Part shown: positions 7,688 to 18,109 of the stretch, in pieces
How the letters are laid out: each line of letters starts with the position of its first letter
How positions within the stretch are numbered: position 1 is the stretch's first letter
DNA from: Nocardia tengchongensis
GTDB lineage: Bacteria > Actinomycetota > Actinomycetes > Mycobacteriales > Mycobacteriaceae
Reading direction: 5' to 3'
NCBI RefSeq assembly: GCF_018362975.1
Contig: NZ_CP074371.1
Span: 7,192,001-7,256,000, forward strand
DNA: 64,000 nucleotides
The notes under the pieces: model-generated
What the model was told of the DNA's origin: nothing
Database searches by the model: none
The model's input: only the letters and a program-made list of their open reading frames with translations
Translations under genes and position numbers: made by a program

Positions 7688-9225
7688 TCCCCATCCCGAT
7701 CGCCCAGGCGATCCATTTCCGCTCGCGCGGCGGCGACCAGCACCGACTGCCAGAGCTGCAGATTGTCCTTGTCCCTCGGGCCGATCCGCTCTCGCTGGAA
7801 AACCTCGTTCACCATGAGGTAGAGCATCGATTTGATCATCGGAGCATCGTTCAAACCCCCGCGGCGCCCACCGAGGATGGCGGGGCGATAGCGCTGGTTG
7901 AGCAGGATTTGACGATGATCACGGTCGAGCTCGAAGAAGTGGTCGCCATCGACGTTGTCCCACCTGATCGCGATGGGTTCTTCGCCCGGCAGGCCGGGCA
8001 GTTCCTCCGAAATCACTTCCCGGACACTGGAATCCAGTCCCTTCCCAGGCAGGATCACCGGACGCCGATCGACACCGGCACGGCGGCGTGCCTCGCGGTA
8101 TGTGATGTCCGCGTCAACCAGGAAACGTCCGAACGTTCTGCCGTCATCGTCGGAAGCATTCTCCAGTGCTGCAATGAATTCGGGCGACACCTCGACGCCG
8201 TCCTTCTTGACGGTCAACCGGAACACGTCGCTGGACGTCGAAGGAAGCTCCACTGCTACCCGAGCCAATGCCAGATGCTGTTCAGGCTGACGAAAGTTGT
8301 TCCATCCGCCGGCCTGCACCAAGCGATCGTTTCGATACAGGTAGAACCCCTGTGTATCGATCAACGAGCCGATACCACGGAACTGGGCCACCGTGGATTT
8401 GGGCGGCCAAATATGCGCTTGCAGCGCCACGACGCCCACCGATGGGACGTCAACCTTGAACGTGCACGGATACTCCGGGTTTCCCGACACGGGGTAACCG
8501 AACGGATCTACCGGGTTCACACCGTAATTCGTCACGATCATGCCGGTCACGATGTCTTCGACGGCGATGGTGATGTTGAAGTCACCGCGGACAAGGAACC
8601 GATGAAGTTGCAGCCCGAGGTGCATGCCCAGCGCGGCGATCGTGCGGGCGACATAGCGTTCGGTCTGTTCCGGACCGCCGTTGCGCGGGAAGTCCTTGAC
8701 CCCGTCCCAGCGCACAACTGTGCCGTTCCATCGGATGGGCTGCCCGTCTGAGTATCGATCGATGAGGGTCTGAGCGTATGCCGGCTCGACGATGTCACAC
8801 TCGAAGCCATCCTTCGCGTGCTCCATCACCCAGCGGCGCCCGGCGGGGCGGCTCATCTTGGTGCGACTGACCACCGTCACCGCCGCTGCATGACTGAGCG
8901 ACGCCGATTTCAGGCCGGTACCGAACATGCCCAGGGCACCATGCCCGTAGTCCCGGCGCCCGCCGATCGTCATCGCTACGTCCAACTCGGCGTCCGTCAT
9001 TCCGTGGCCGTTGTCCACAATCAACAGGCTGACGAGCCGGTCGTCGTCACGCAGGAAATGGATCACAACGTCGGTCGCGCCCGCGTCGATAGAGTTGTCG
9101 ACGAGATCGGCTATCGCAGCCTCGAATCCGTAGCCCTGACTGGTGAGCGCCTCCATGTAGCGGGGATCCGGCGGAAGGTGTTTCGTACCCGCGGTAGGGA
9201 CATCGAACTTCCACTCTTCCGCCAT
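7684..9225 (-). CDS. GHKL (MORC/MutL-like) ATPase
   Basis: About 513 residues from the ATG at 9225, which has AGGGG 7 nt upstream; an in-frame GTG two codons earlier is the alternative start. The N-terminal half carries the Bergerat ATP-binding fold: N-box ADLVDNSIDAGAT, G1 box LIVDNGHGM, and G2 box GMFGTGLKSASLSHA. The remainder is an S5-like and helical region of the kind seen in prokaryotic MORC homologs. Such ATPases were predicted to be partners of Z1 helicase-like proteins in restriction-type defence loci, and the Z1 gene follows with a 4-bp overlap. It appears to be the first gene of the island's minus-strand run. Confidence 0.88.
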   Translation of the reverse strand: MAEEWKFDVPTAGTKHLPPDPRYMEALTSQGYGFEAAIADLVDNSIDAGATDVVIHFLRDDDRLVSLLIVDNGHGMTDAELDVAMTIGGRRDYGHGALGMFGTGLKSASLSHAAAVTVVSRTKMSRPAGRRWVMEHAKDGFECDIVEPAYAQTLIDRYSDGQPIRWNGTVVRWDGVKDFPRNGGPEQTERYVARTIAALGMHLGLQLHRFLVRGDFNITIAVEDIVTGMIVTNYGVNPVDPFGYPVSGNPEYPCTFKVDVPSVGVVALQAHIWPPKSTVAQFRGIGSLIDTQGFYLYRNDRLVQAGGWNNFRQPEQHLALARVAVELPSTSSDVFRLTVKKDGVEVSPEFIAALENASDDDGRTFGRFLVDADITYREARRRAGVDRRPVILPGKGLDSSVREVISEELPGLPGEEPIAIRWDNVDGDHFFELDRDHRQILLNQRYRPAILGGRRGGLNDAPMIKSMLYLMVNEVFQRERIGPRDKDNLQLWQSVLVAAARAEMDRLGDRDGE

Positions 9226-9320
9226 GATCACCCCTGCTACGCAACGACAAGAACGCGAACTCTAGCGAAGGATTCGCGCGTAGCTCAGAACCGTTACGAA
9301 TTGTCAGAAGGGTGGCAGAT

Positions 9321-9944
9321 TCAGTGACCGATTCCGCCGGCGAGAGCGCGGAGGGAACGTACCGCGAGGTCTGCGGGAGAGCCTTCGCCGGTCGGCGATG
9401 CATCAGCGGATGCCCACTGCTCCACCGCGATTCGGATCGCGCCTGCCGCGGCGGCCGCAAGGAGGCGGAGCTGCAAGGGATCCGCGGTGGGACCACCCAA
9501 GTCGGTGAGGACGCGGAACAGGTCGCGTTCACCTTCCAGGTTGATGCGGTGCCAGAGGGTGCGGAGGGCTGGGTCATCGTCCATGGCGTGGATGAGGCCG
9601 CGGGTGGTTTCCAAGTCTTCGAGGGCGCCGTCGAAGGTGAGGGAGGTTTGGATGGCCGCTTCCAGTTCGGGGAGGGTGGGGAGGCGGTGGGGGCCGGCCG
9701 CTACCAGCTCGAGCCAGCGTTGGGCGCCGGTGGCCAGGAGGGGTTCTACCGCTTCCTCCTTGGTGCGGGCGTAGCGGTAGAAGGTGCGTAGAGCCACGCC
9801 GGATTCGGAGGCGATCTGCTCCGCCGTCACCGCTGCGGTGCCATATTCCGCGAACAGACGGGCTGCGGTTCGGGCTATGTCCATGCGGGTTTCTTGTTTG
9901 CGGCGTTCGGCGAGGGTGGGGCGGAGTATGGGGTGGGCGGACAT
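9321..9944 (-). CDS. TetR-family transcriptional regulator
   Basis: A 207-residue protein with an N-terminal TetR helix-turn-helix (RMDIARTAARLFAEYGTAAV, AEQIASESGVALRTFYRY). The start was set at ATG 9944 because AGGAGG lies 5 nt before it. The C-terminal half is helical and ligand-binding in the family. It is divergent from the SDR gene at 10069, and the short shared intergenic space suggests it represses that gene. The substrate is unknown. Confidence 0.9.
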   Translation of the reverse strand: MSAHPILRPTLAERRKQETRMDIARTAARLFAEYGTAAVTAEQIASESGVALRTFYRYARTKEEAVEPLLATGAQRWLELVAAGPHRLPTLPELEAAIQTSLTFDGALEDLETTRGLIHAMDDDPALRTLWHRINLEGERDLFRVLTDLGGPTADPLQLRLLAAAAAGAIRIAVEQWASADASPTGEGSPADLAVRSLRALAGGIGH

Positions 9945-10068
9945 TTTCACCTCCTTTTGGGTGGGTTGGATGGGCCAATCCTAGTCGACGGGATGCCACT
10001 GTGGCATGACGTGCCATGTGGGCGTAGCGTGTCAGGTAGAGGCTGGAACATAGCTAAGGAGAGTCGCG

Positions 10069-10839
10069 ATGGAGCGTTTTGACGGGCGTCGAGTAGTGAT
10101 TACCGGGGCTGGGTCGGGGATTGGGCGGGCTACCGTACACCGGATCCTGGCCGAGGGTGGGCAGGTTGTGGGGGCTGACGTCAATGAGGCGGGGCTTGCG
10201 GAGACTGCCAAGCAGGCGGCGGAGAACGGGAATGGGGATCGGCTTACGACCCTGACCGTGGACATCTCCGACGAGGCGTCGGTCAAGGCCGGCGTTGCTG
10301 CTGCTACCGAGGCGCTCGGCGGGATCGATGCGCTTATCAATGCGGCCGGCATTCTGCGGTCGGCGCACACGCACGAGCAGCCGGTCGAGGACTTCAACAA
10401 GATCATTGCCATCAATCTGACGGGCACCTTCTTGATGATCAAGGAGTCGCTGCCGCAGTTGCTGGCTTCGGACAAGGGTGTGATCGTCAACTTCACCTCT
10501 ACGTCCGCGTTCTTCGCGCACCCGTACATGTCCGCGTATGCCGCGTCCAAGGGCGGGATCATGTCCATGACCCACGCGCTGGCGGCGGAGTACTCGAAGC
10601 AGGGTCTGCGCGTGGTTGCTGTTGCGCCGGGGTCGATTTCGAGTGACATGACCTCCGGCAAGGGCCCGGGTCTGCCGGCGGATGCCGACTTGAGCCTGTT
10701 CATGAAGCTGGCCCCCGGTATCGGCCAGGGCTTCGCGTCGCCGGACACCGTGGCCGGTGTCGTCGCCATGCTGGCGTCGGATGATGGTGCGTTCATCACC
10801 GGTACCGAGATTCGGATCGACGGCGGCACGCACTACTGA
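10069..10839 (+). CDS. SDR-family NAD(P)-dependent oxidoreductase
   Basis: A 256-residue classical short-chain dehydrogenase. It has the Rossmann motif TGAGSGIG near residue 12, the NAAG motif (LINAAGIL), a catalytic Ser in FTSTSAF and the YAASK active-site Tyr/Lys. The C-terminus ends GTEIRIDGGTHY, as in FabG-like SDRs. AAGGAG precedes the ATG. The substrate cannot be read from sequence. The divergent TetR gene probably controls it. Confidence 0.92.
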   Translation: MERFDGRRVVITGAGSGIGRATVHRILAEGGQVVGADVNEAGLAETAKQAAENGNGDRLTTLTVDISDEASVKAGVAAATEALGGIDALINAAGILRSAHTHEQPVEDFNKIIAINLTGTFLMIKESLPQLLASDKGVIVNFTSTSAFFAHPYMSAYAASKGGIMSMTHALAAEYSKQGLRVVAVAPGSISSDMTSGKGPGLPADADLSLFMKLAPGIGQGFASPDTVAGVVAMLASDDGAFITGTEIRIDGGTHY

Positions 10840-10867
10840 TAAACCTGACTGCCACAGTCGAATTGCG

Positions 10868-10901
10868 AACGGCCCTGCGGGAGTAATTCTGCGGGGCCGT
10901 T
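10868..10901 (+). terminator. Hairpin after SDR gene
   Basis: Inverted repeat AACGGCCCTGCGG / CTGCGGGGCCGTT, imperfect by one position, 28 bp after the SDR stop. A short T-containing tail follows. Likely intrinsic terminator. Confidence 0.6.
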
Positions 10902-11008
10902 GCTGTGCAATGGGTTTCGGGGTTGCTCAGGGTGGGCGGTCATACATGAGGACCATTCGGCCCTGAATTCACAGGAAAAACGTTCCTCAGTCGGAGGTTA
11001 CTGGGGCA

Positions 11009-11326
11009 GTGTTGCTCACCATGAAGCCGACATTTCTACGCCGGACCGCGGCTCGCGTTGCCGTCGCCGGTGCTATTGCTCTGATTCCGCTTGCGGCGGT
11101 GACGATTCCGGCCAGCGCGGACGTTCCCGTCGACAACGCGCCGGCGGATGTGGCGTGGCCGCACCAGCCGAGCAACCCCTGGTGGGACCACGGCCGCGAT
11201 CGAGACCGGGACCGCGACGACTGGCGTCACGACCGCGACCGCGACCGCGACGACTGGAACCGCCACCGCCACGACGACAACTGGTGGTGGCGGCAGATGC
11301 TGCCGGACGCTCTCGGCAGCTGGTGA
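11009..11326 (+). CDS. Small secreted Arg/Asp/Trp-rich protein
   Basis: A 105-residue protein with a signal peptide (MKPTFLRRTAARVAVAGAIA..., cleavage near PASADVPVD). The mature part is dominated by Arg-Asp repeats (RDRDRDD, HDRDRDRDD) followed by a His/Trp cluster (DDNWWWRQ). The GTG at 11009 lies 11 nt after GGAGG; the ATG at 11021 is the alternative. It is a repetitive, charge-patterned, probably disordered exported protein with no recognised family. A very strong hairpin follows it. Confidence 0.7.
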   Translation: MLLTMKPTFLRRTAARVAVAGAIALIPLAAVTIPASADVPVDNAPADVAWPHQPSNPWWDHGRDRDRDRDDWRHDRDRDRDDWNRHRHDDNWWWRQMLPDALGSW

Positions 11327-11363
11327 CGAGACCTCCTCGCGCGTAACCCCCTTCACGCGCGAA

Positions 11364-11405
11364 CGGCGAAGGCCCGGCGGGAACACTCCCGCCGGGCCTT
11401 CGCCG
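11364..11405 (+). terminator. Perfect 18-bp stem hairpin
   Basis: Perfect inverted repeat with arms at 11364-11381 and 11388-11405 (CGGCGAAGGCCCGGCGGG) and a 6-nt loop, 37 bp after the stop of the small secreted protein gene. Likely strong terminator. Confidence 0.75.
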
Positions 11406-11413
11406 TCACCACC

Positions 11414-11592
11414 TCAGGTCAGGGCCGCGGCGATGGCGTGAGAGGTCCACTGCGCGTAGCGATCCAGCGACCAGCCGCGGGCGACCACCGCGGTCGCACA
11501 CCTCCTGCTGCCGGTGATCGCCCCGCTGATGGCCCGCTCCCTGCGCGTGGACCTGCGGACGGTCGCGAGCCGCGCCGCCGCCGACCGGCCAT
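11414..11592. pseudogene. Possible remnants of two gene ends
   Basis: Two stretches look like C-terminal ends of unrelated proteins without their gene bodies. On the minus strand a frame ends RGWSLDRYAQWTSHAIAAALT at a stop at 11414-11416, reminiscent of a TetR C-terminus. On the plus strand a frame starting near 11470 ends LLPVIAPLMARSLRVDLR... and stops at 11590-11592, reminiscent of an SRPBCC-type C-terminus. Neither has an adequate start. They may be debris from a deletion in the gap between 11326 and ilvC. Low confidence. Confidence 0.3.
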
Positions 11593-11629
11593 GAACGTGT
11601 CCGACCGAGGAGGGAGCGGCCGGACGCGG

Positions 11630-11663
11630 AAGGGCCCGGCATCAGCGTGGATGCCGGGCCCTT
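11630..11663 (-). terminator. Hairpin after ilvC
   Basis: Perfect 14-bp stem (AAGGGCCCGGCATC / GATGCCGGGCCCTT) with a 6-nt loop, 15 bp past the ilvC stop codon. Likely end of the ilvBNC transcript. Confidence 0.7.
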
Positions 11664-11678
11664 TCGAGCAGCGAAACC

Positions 11679-12785
<1,107 letters not shown>

Positions 12786-12813
12786 TTACCGGCGAGTCGC
12801 GGCGGCCACGGTA

Positions 12814-13317
12814 CTAACGAGTCGCGGTGATGGACTTGGGTCCACGACCCACGGCGACAACTCCGGACTGCACGATCTCACGGATGCCGTACGGCTCCAT
12901 CATCCGCAGCAGCGCGTCCAGCTTGGACCGGGTGCCGGTGGCCTCGATGGTCAGCGCGTCCGGCGACACGTCGATCACCTTCGCGCGGAACAGGTTCACG
13001 GCCTCGATCACCTGGGTGCGGACGCTGGCATCGGCGCGCACCTTCACCAGGATCAGTTCGCGGGCGACGGAGGAGTCCGTGTCCTGCTCCACGATCTTGA
13101 TGACGTTGACCAGCTTGTTCAGCTGCTTGGTGACCTGCTCGAGCGGCAGATCCTCCACCGTCACGACGATGGTCATGCGCGAGATCTCGGGGATCTCGGT
13201 GCCGCCGACCGCGAGGGACTGGATGTTGAAGCCGCGCCGGGAGAACAGGCTGGCCACGCGGGCCAGCACGCCGGGCTTGTCCTCCACCAGCACGGAGAGG
13301 GTGTGGGTGGTGGTCAT
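12814..13317 (-). CDS. ilvN: Acetolactate synthase small (regulatory) subunit
   Basis: A 167-residue regulatory subunit of acetohydroxyacid synthase. An N-terminal ACT domain ([32 protein letters not shown]) binds valine in the family. The C-terminal half ([31 protein letters not shown]) stimulates the catalytic subunit. The start was set at ATG 13317, which overlaps the ilvB stop (ATGA); a longer open frame upstream merely reads antisense to nothing useful. Translationally coupled to ilvB. Confidence 0.97.
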   Translation of the reverse strand: MTTTHTLSVLVEDKPGVLARVASLFSRRGFNIQSLAVGGTEIPEISRMTIVVTVEDLPLEQVTKQLNKLVNVIKIVEQDTDSSVARELILVKVRADASVRTQVIEAVNLFRAKVIDVSPDALTIEATGTRSKLDALLRMMEPYGIREIVQSGVVAVGRGPKSITATR

Positions 13318-15272
13318 TCCTCGGTCCCCTTCTGGGAGGCGCGCTCGTGGGCGGCCAGCGAAGCCTTCTCGTGCGACATGGCCTCGTGGATGACGGCCGG
13401 CTCGGAAGCCTGCTCGTCCTCGTCGAACAGCGGGCGGATGCCGCGCGCGGCCATGATCTCGTCGTTGGAGGTGCCGGCGGCGACCATCGGCCACACCTGC
13501 GCGTCCTTGCCGACGATGAAATCGATCACCACGGGACGGTCGTTGATCGACTGCGCCTCGCGGATCGCGGCCTCCACGTCCTCTTCCTTCTCCACGCGGA
13601 TGCCGTGGCAGCCCAGCGCTTCCGCCAGCTTCACGAAGTCGGGGATGCGCAGGGTGTGGGTGCCCAGGTCGGTGTTGGAGTAGCGCTTCTCGTAGAACAG
13701 GGTCTGCCACTGGCGGACCATGCCCAGGTTGCCGTTGTTGATCAGCGCGACCTTGATCGGCACGCCCTCGACGGCACAGGTGGCCAGCTCCTGGTTGGTC
13801 ATCTGGAAGCAGCCGTCACCGTCGATGGCCCACACCTCGGAGTCCGGCATGCCCATCTTGGCGCCCATGGCCGCGGGCACCGCGTAACCCATGGTGCCCA
13901 GGCCACCGGAGTTCAGCCAGGTGCGCGGGTTCTCGTACTTGATGAACTGCGCGGCCCACATCTGGTGCTGACCGACGCCGGCACAGTAGATGGCGTCGGG
14001 ACCGGCGAGCTGACCCAGCTTCTCGATCACGAACTCCGGCGACAGCGAACCGTCCGACGGGGTCTTCCAGCCCAGCGGGTAGGCGTCGCGGATGCCGCTC
14101 AGGTAGCCCCACCACTCGGTCAGATCCAGCAGCGGCGTCTTGCCGCCGGTGGCCGGATCGGCCTTGAGGGTCTCGATCAGCTCGGTGATGACCTCGCGGC
14201 AGTCACCGACGATCGGCACGTCGGCGTGCCGGTTCTTGCCGATCTCGGCGGGGTCGATGTCGGCGTGAATCACCTTGGCGTTCACCGCGAACGAGTCCAG
14301 CTGGCCGGTGACGCGGTCGTCGAAACGCGCGCCCAGGGTGATCAGCAGGTCCGAACGCTGCAGTGCCGCAACGGCTCCCACGGTGCCGTGCATGCCCGGC
14401 ATACCCATGTTGAGGGTGTGGGTGTCGGGGAACGCGCCGCGCGCCATCAGGGTGGTGACCACCGGGATGCCGGTCAGCTCGGCCAGTTCCAGCAGCTCGG
14501 CCGAGGCGTCGGCCTTGATCACGCCGCCGCCGACGTAGAGCACGGGAGCCTTGGACTCCATGATCATGCGGGCGGCTTCGCGGACCTGCTTGCCGTGCGG
14601 CTTGGTGACCGGACGGTAGCCGGGCAGCTTCATCTCCGGCGGCCAGGAGAACGTGGTCTGCGCCTGCAGCACGTCCTTCGGGATGTCGACCAGCACCGCG
14701 CCGGGACGGCCGGTGGAGGCGATGTGGAACGCCTCGGCGATCATCCGGGGGATGTCCAGCGGGTCGGTGACCAGGAAGTTGTGCTTGGTGCACGCCATGG
14801 TGATGCCGGAGATGTCGGCTTCCTGGAAGGCGTCGGTGCCGATCAGCGAACGGCCGACCTGGCCGGTGATGGCCACCAGCGGCACCGAGTCCATCTGCGC
14901 GTCCGCGATCGGGGTGACCAGGTTGGTCGCGCCCGGACCGGACGTGGCCATGCACACACCGACCTTGCCGGTGGCCTGCGCGTAGCCGGTCGCGGCGTGA
15001 CCCGCGCCCTGCTCGTGGCGGACCAGCACGTGGCGGACCTTGGTGGAATCGAAGAGCGGGTCGTAGACGGGAAGGATCGCACCGCCCGGAATACCGAATA
15101 CCGTGTCGACGTCCAGCTCCTCGAGCGATCGGACGACCGACTGCGCGCCGGTGACCCGCTCGGGCGGGACCTGGCGGCGGTTCGGGGTCGCGGCCGGAGC
15201 CGCGGTCGGCTGAGTGGCCGAAGGCGCGGGCCTGCGGGCCGAGGGCCCGGGCCGGGCGGTAGGTGCGCTCAC
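13314..15272 (-). CDS. ilvB: Acetolactate synthase large (catalytic) subunit
   Basis: A 652-residue thiamine diphosphate enzyme. It condenses pyruvate with pyruvate or 2-oxobutyrate, the first common step of branched-chain amino acid synthesis. The first 40 residues are a Pro/Ala-rich extension typical of actinobacterial IlvB. Then come the TPP-activating glutamate region ([27 protein letters not shown]), the FAD/central domain, and the TPP pyrophosphate motif in the C-terminal domain ([10 protein letters not shown] ... [13 protein letters not shown]). It is preceded by a leader peptide and terminator (15325-15454), so it is likely controlled by attenuation. Corresponds to Rv3003c. Confidence 0.98.
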   Translation of the reverse strand: MSAPTARPGPSARRPAPSATQPTAAPAATPNRRQVPPERVTGAQSVVRSLEELDVDTVFGIPGGAILPVYDPLFDSTKVRHVLVRHEQGAGHAATGYAQATGKVGVCMATSGPGATNLVTPIADAQMDSVPLVAITGQVGRSLIGTDAFQEADISGITMACTKHNFLVTDPLDIPRMIAEAFHIASTGRPGAVLVDIPKDVLQAQTTFSWPPEMKLPGYRPVTKPHGKQVREAARMIMESKAPVLYVGGGVIKADASAELLELAELTGIPVVTTLMARGAFPDTHTLNMGMPGMHGTVGAVAALQRSDLLITLGARFDDRVTGQLDSFAVNAKVIHADIDPAEIGKNRHADVPIVGDCREVITELIETLKADPATGGKTPLLDLTEWWGYLSGIRDAYPLGWKTPSDGSLSPEFVIEKLGQLAGPDAIYCAGVGQHQMWAAQFIKYENPRTWLNSGGLGTMGYAVPAAMGAKMGMPDSEVWAIDGDGCFQMTNQELATCAVEGVPIKVALINNGNLGMVRQWQTLFYEKRYSNTDLGTHTLRIPDFVKLAEALGCHGIRVEKEEDVEAAIREAQSINDRPVVIDFIVGKDAQVWPMVAAGTSNDEIMAARGIRPLFDEDEQASEPAVIHEAMSHEKASLAAHERASQKGTEE

Positions 15273-15324
15273 CGTCTTGGTTCCTTACTGCTTGTCGTTC
15301 CAGTCATGGGACTTGCCTGAACAC

Positions 15325-15358
15325 AAAAAAGCCCCCGACAGCCAAGGCTGTTCGAGGG
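15325..15358 (-). terminator. ilvB leader terminator (attenuator)
   Basis: On the minus strand a 12-bp stem with one bulged A (CCCUCGAACAGCC / GGCUGUCGGGGG, UU loop) is followed by a run of six U residues. It lies between the leader peptide and ilvB, 52 bp upstream of the gene. Position and structure fit a rho-independent attenuator responding to branched-chain amino acid supply. Confidence 0.85.
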
Positions 15359-15406
15359 TGGCGCGTCGCAGCTGCGAGCTGACGTAATAGACCTGAAGTC
15401 GTCGGC

Positions 15407-15454
15407 TCAGCGCTGGACGCGCCGGCCGATTACGAGCAACTCGATTCGATTCAC
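15407..15454 (-). CDS. ilvB leader peptide
   Basis: A 15-codon frame, GTG to TGA, reading VNRIELLVIGRRVQR. It has the Leu-Leu-Val-Ile codon run expected in a branched-chain amino acid leader and resembles the actinobacterial ilvB leader peptide type (R-I-L-V-L-G-K-R-V). There is no Shine-Dalgarno. A -10-like hexamer ends 7 nt before the GTG, so the peptide is probably translated from a leaderless transcript. Ribosome stalling at these codons would set whether the downstream terminator at 15325-15358 forms. Confidence 0.85.
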   Translation of the reverse strand: MNRIELLVIGRRVQR

Positions 15455-15461
15455 GCGCTCG

Positions 15462-15491
15462 ACGGTATGCGCGCGCTAGTCGTTCAGTCAA
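15462..15491 (-). promoter_or_regulatory. ilvBNC promoter
   Basis: On the minus strand TTGACT (15486-15491) and TACCGT (15462-15467) are separated by 18 bp, matching a housekeeping -35/-10 pair. The -10 ends 7 nt before the GTG of the leader peptide, placing the predicted transcription start at or next to that codon. Confidence 0.75.
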
Positions 15492-15563
15492 ACAGCTGAC
15501 CAATGGGGTCTCATTATGTGAGACAGTGCGGTTGTTCGGGTCCGTTCACCATGATGCGAGGAT

Positions 15564-16091
15564 ATGGGTGTGTCCTCACAGCATCAGTCCGTGCCACCTG
15601 CTCGATCGTCCCATACCCCCGGCGCCGAATCGGACGCGGGTCGCGTGATCCGCATCCCGCGGCTCGCTCACCTCGGGGTGTTCATCCTGCTGTTCTGCGT
15701 GGCCTTCCCGTTCTTCGGGGCGCCGAAGGTGCTGTGGATCCTGTTCGCGATCCCGGCCGCGATGGTGCTCTGGGTCGAGCGGACCCGCACCACCGTCTCG
15801 GACAACGGCATCGACACCCGCACCCTGTTCGGCTCCCGGCACATCGACTGGGCCGACGTCCGGGGGCTGCGCATCCCCAAGCGCGGGTACCTGCGGCTGC
15901 ACCTGGCCGACGACACCGATGTGACGTTGCCCGCAGTCGGCTACAACCGGCTCGCCGATCTGGTCGACGCCTCCGGCGGGCGCATCCCGGATCCGTTCGC
16001 GCAGGAGCCCGAGGACGCCGACGCGGCGGCCGAAACCGGCGAAACCGACAGCGAAGCCCCTGACACCGAGACCGGAACCGGCAAGTCGTAG
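15564..16091 (+). CDS. PH-domain membrane protein (CFP-6/Rv3004-like)
   Basis: A 175-residue protein with two adjacent hydrophobic segments (LGVFILLFCVAFPFFG, VLWILFAIPAAMVLWVE) followed by a bacterial PH-like domain (TVSDNGIDTRTLFGSRHIDW, LRIPKRGYLRLHL). The C-terminal tail is acidic and disordered. It occupies the place of Rv3004 (low-molecular-weight antigen CFP-6) beside ilvB in mycobacteria. Function is unknown; small PH-domain proteins of this kind are thought to act at the membrane. Divergent from the ilvB leader. Confidence 0.85.
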   Translation: MGVSSQHQSVPPARSSHTPGAESDAGRVIRIPRLAHLGVFILLFCVAFPFFGAPKVLWILFAIPAAMVLWVERTRTTVSDNGIDTRTLFGSRHIDWADVRGLRIPKRGYLRLHLADDTDVTLPAVGYNRLADLVDASGGRIPDPFAQEPEDADAAAETGETDSEAPDTETGTGKS

Positions 16092-16250
16092 GCGTTTCCG
16101 GGGTGCAGAGTTTCCACCGGCGGTATTCGAGGTCATAGGCCGGGAGTAACGTTGAGTCCCGCCGGAAGATCGACGCGAGCCCCTGATTCTCGTGTCGCAC
16201 ACCACCGGCCAGTCGCTCAACAGCCCCCCTGCGACACGAACCGAGGACCA

Positions 16251-18092
16251 ATGCCACCGCTTCGCTCACGCACCACCACCGTCGGACGCAATGCCGCGGG
16301 CGCTCGCTCGCTCTGGCGCGCGACCGGCCTCACCGACTCCGACTTCGGGAAGCCGATCGTCGCCATCGCGAACTCCTACACCCAGTTCGTACCCGGCCAC
16401 GTGCACCTGAAGGACGTCGGCGAGATCGTGGCCGAGGCGGTGCGCGCGGCCGGTGGCGTCCCGCGCGAGTTCCACACCATCGCCGTGGACGACGGCATCG
16501 CCATGGGCCACGGCGGCATGCTGTACTCGCTGCCCTCGCGCGAGATCATCGCCGACTCCGTGGAGTACATGGCCAACGCCCACACCGCCGACGCGCTGGT
16601 GTGCATCTCCAACTGCGACAAGATCACCCCCGGCATGCTGAACGCCGCCATGCGGCTCAACATCCCGGCCGTGTTCGTCTCCGGCGGCCCGATGGAGGCC
16701 GGCAAGGCCGTCGTCGTGGACGGCGTCGCGCACGCGCCGACCGACCTGATCACCGCCATCTCCGCAAGCGCCTCGCAGTCGGTGAGCGACGAGGGCCTGG
16801 GTGAGGTCGAGCGCAGCGCCTGCCCGACCTGCGGCTCCTGCTCCGGCATGTTCACCGCCAACTCGATGAACTGCCTCACCGAGGCGCTGGGCCTGGCGCT
16901 GCCGGGCAACGGCTCCACGCTGGCCACCCACGAGGCCCGCCGCGCGCTGTTCCAGCGGGCCGGCAAGGTCATCGTGGACATCGCCACCCGCTGGTACCAG
17001 GACGACGACGCCTCGGTGCTGCCGCGAAATGTGGCCAACGCCAAGGCTTTCCGCAATGCGATGACCCTGGACGTGGCCATGGGCGGATCCACCAACACCG
17101 TGCTGCACACCCTGGCCGCCGCGCAGGAGGGTGAGATCGACTTCGATCTGCAGACCATCGACGAGATCTCCCGTCGCGTGCCCTGCCTGTCGAAGGTCTC
17201 CCCCAACTCCGACTACCACATGGAGGACGTGCACCGCGCCGGCGGCATCCCGGCCATCCTCGGCGAACTGCGCCGCGGCGGGCTGCTGGAGACCGACGTG
17301 ACCACCGTGCACACCGCCTCCTTCGACGAGTGGCTCGACGCCTGGGATGTGCGCTCGGGCAAGGCTTCCGACGAGGCGATCGAGCTGTTCCACGCCGCGC
17401 CCGGCGGTGTCCGCACCACCGAGCCGTTCTCCACCGCCAACCGCTGGTCCTCGCTCGACACCGACGCCGAGGGCGGCTGCATCCGCGACGTGCCGCACGC
17501 CTACACCGTCGAGGGCGGCCTGTGCGTGCTGCGCGGCAATATCGCTCCCGATGGCGCGATCCTCAAGACCGCCGGCATCGACGAGGAACTGTTCACCTTC
17601 GAGGGCCCGGCCGTGGTGGTCGAGTCGCAGGAGGAGGCGGTCTCCAAGATCCTGGGCAAGGAGATCCAGCCCGGCGATGTGGTCGTGGTCCGCTACGAGG
17701 GCCCGCGCGGCGGTCCCGGCATGCAGGAGATGCTGCACCCCACCTCGTTCCTCAAGGGCGTCGGCCTGGGCAAGGTCTGCGCGCTGATCACCGACGGCCG
17801 CTTCTCCGGCGGCACCTCGGGCCTGTCCATCGGTCACATGTCCCCGGAGGCGGCCTCCGGCGGGTCCATCGGACTCATCGAGAACGGTGACCGCATCCGC
17901 ATCGACGTGCACACCCGCGCACTCGAATTGCTGGTTCCCGAAGACGTTCTCGCGGACCGCCGCGTGAAGATGGAAGCCTCCGAGCGGCCCTGGCAGCCGG
18001 CGAACCGGGAGCGCCCGGTGACGACCGCGCTGCGCGCCTACGCCGCGCTCGCCACTTCCGCCGACAAGGGTGCCGTCCGGCGCGTGCCGTAA
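16251..18092 (+). CDS. ilvD: Dihydroxy-acid dehydratase
   Basis: A 613-residue iron-sulfur enzyme of the IlvD/Edd family. It dehydrates 2,3-dihydroxy acids to 2-keto acids, the third shared step of valine and isoleucine synthesis. Cluster ligands are visible in [10 protein letters not shown] and in [18 protein letters not shown]. The C-terminal domain has [11 protein letters not shown] and the [15 protein letters not shown] motif. ATG 16251 ([17 protein letters not shown]) was chosen over an upstream in-frame ATG because family members start here and GAGGA precedes it. In M. tuberculosis ilvD is elsewhere, so its place beside ilvBNC is specific to this lineage. Confidence 0.97.
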   Translation: MPPLRSRTTTVGRNAAGARSLWRATGLTDSDFGKPIVAIANSYTQFVPGHVHLKDVGEIVAEAVRAAGGVPREFHTIAVDDGIAMGHGGMLYSLPSREIIADSVEYMANAHTADALVCISNCDKITPGMLNAAMRLNIPAVFVSGGPMEAGKAVVVDGVAHAPTDLITAISASASQSVSDEGLGEVERSACPTCGSCSGMFTANSMNCLTEALGLALPGNGSTLATHEARRALFQRAGKVIVDIATRWYQDDDASVLPRNVANAKAFRNAMTLDVAMGGSTNTVLHTLAAAQEGEIDFDLQTIDEISRRVPCLSKVSPNSDYHMEDVHRAGGIPAILGELRRGGLLETDVTTVHTASFDEWLDAWDVRSGKASDEAIELFHAAPGGVRTTEPFSTANRWSSLDTDAEGGCIRDVPHAYTVEGGLCVLRGNIAPDGAILKTAGIDEELFTFEGPAVVVESQEEAVSKILGKEIQPGDVVVVRYEGPRGGPGMQEMLHPTSFLKGVGLGKVCALITDGRFSGGTSGLSIGHMSPEAASGGSIGLIENGDRIRIDVHTRALELLVPEDVLADRRVKMEASERPWQPANRERPVTTALRAYAALATSADKGAVRRVP

Positions 18093-18109
18093 TCGAAGAA
18101 AGCAAGGGA

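Noticed and set aside
13347..15320. 657-codon open frame on the plus strand
   Set aside because: Exact antisense shadow of ilvB; low-complexity composition.
15285..15503. 72-codon frame spanning the ilvB leader
   Set aside because: Runs through the terminator and lacks a start signal; the 15-codon leader peptide in another frame explains the region better.
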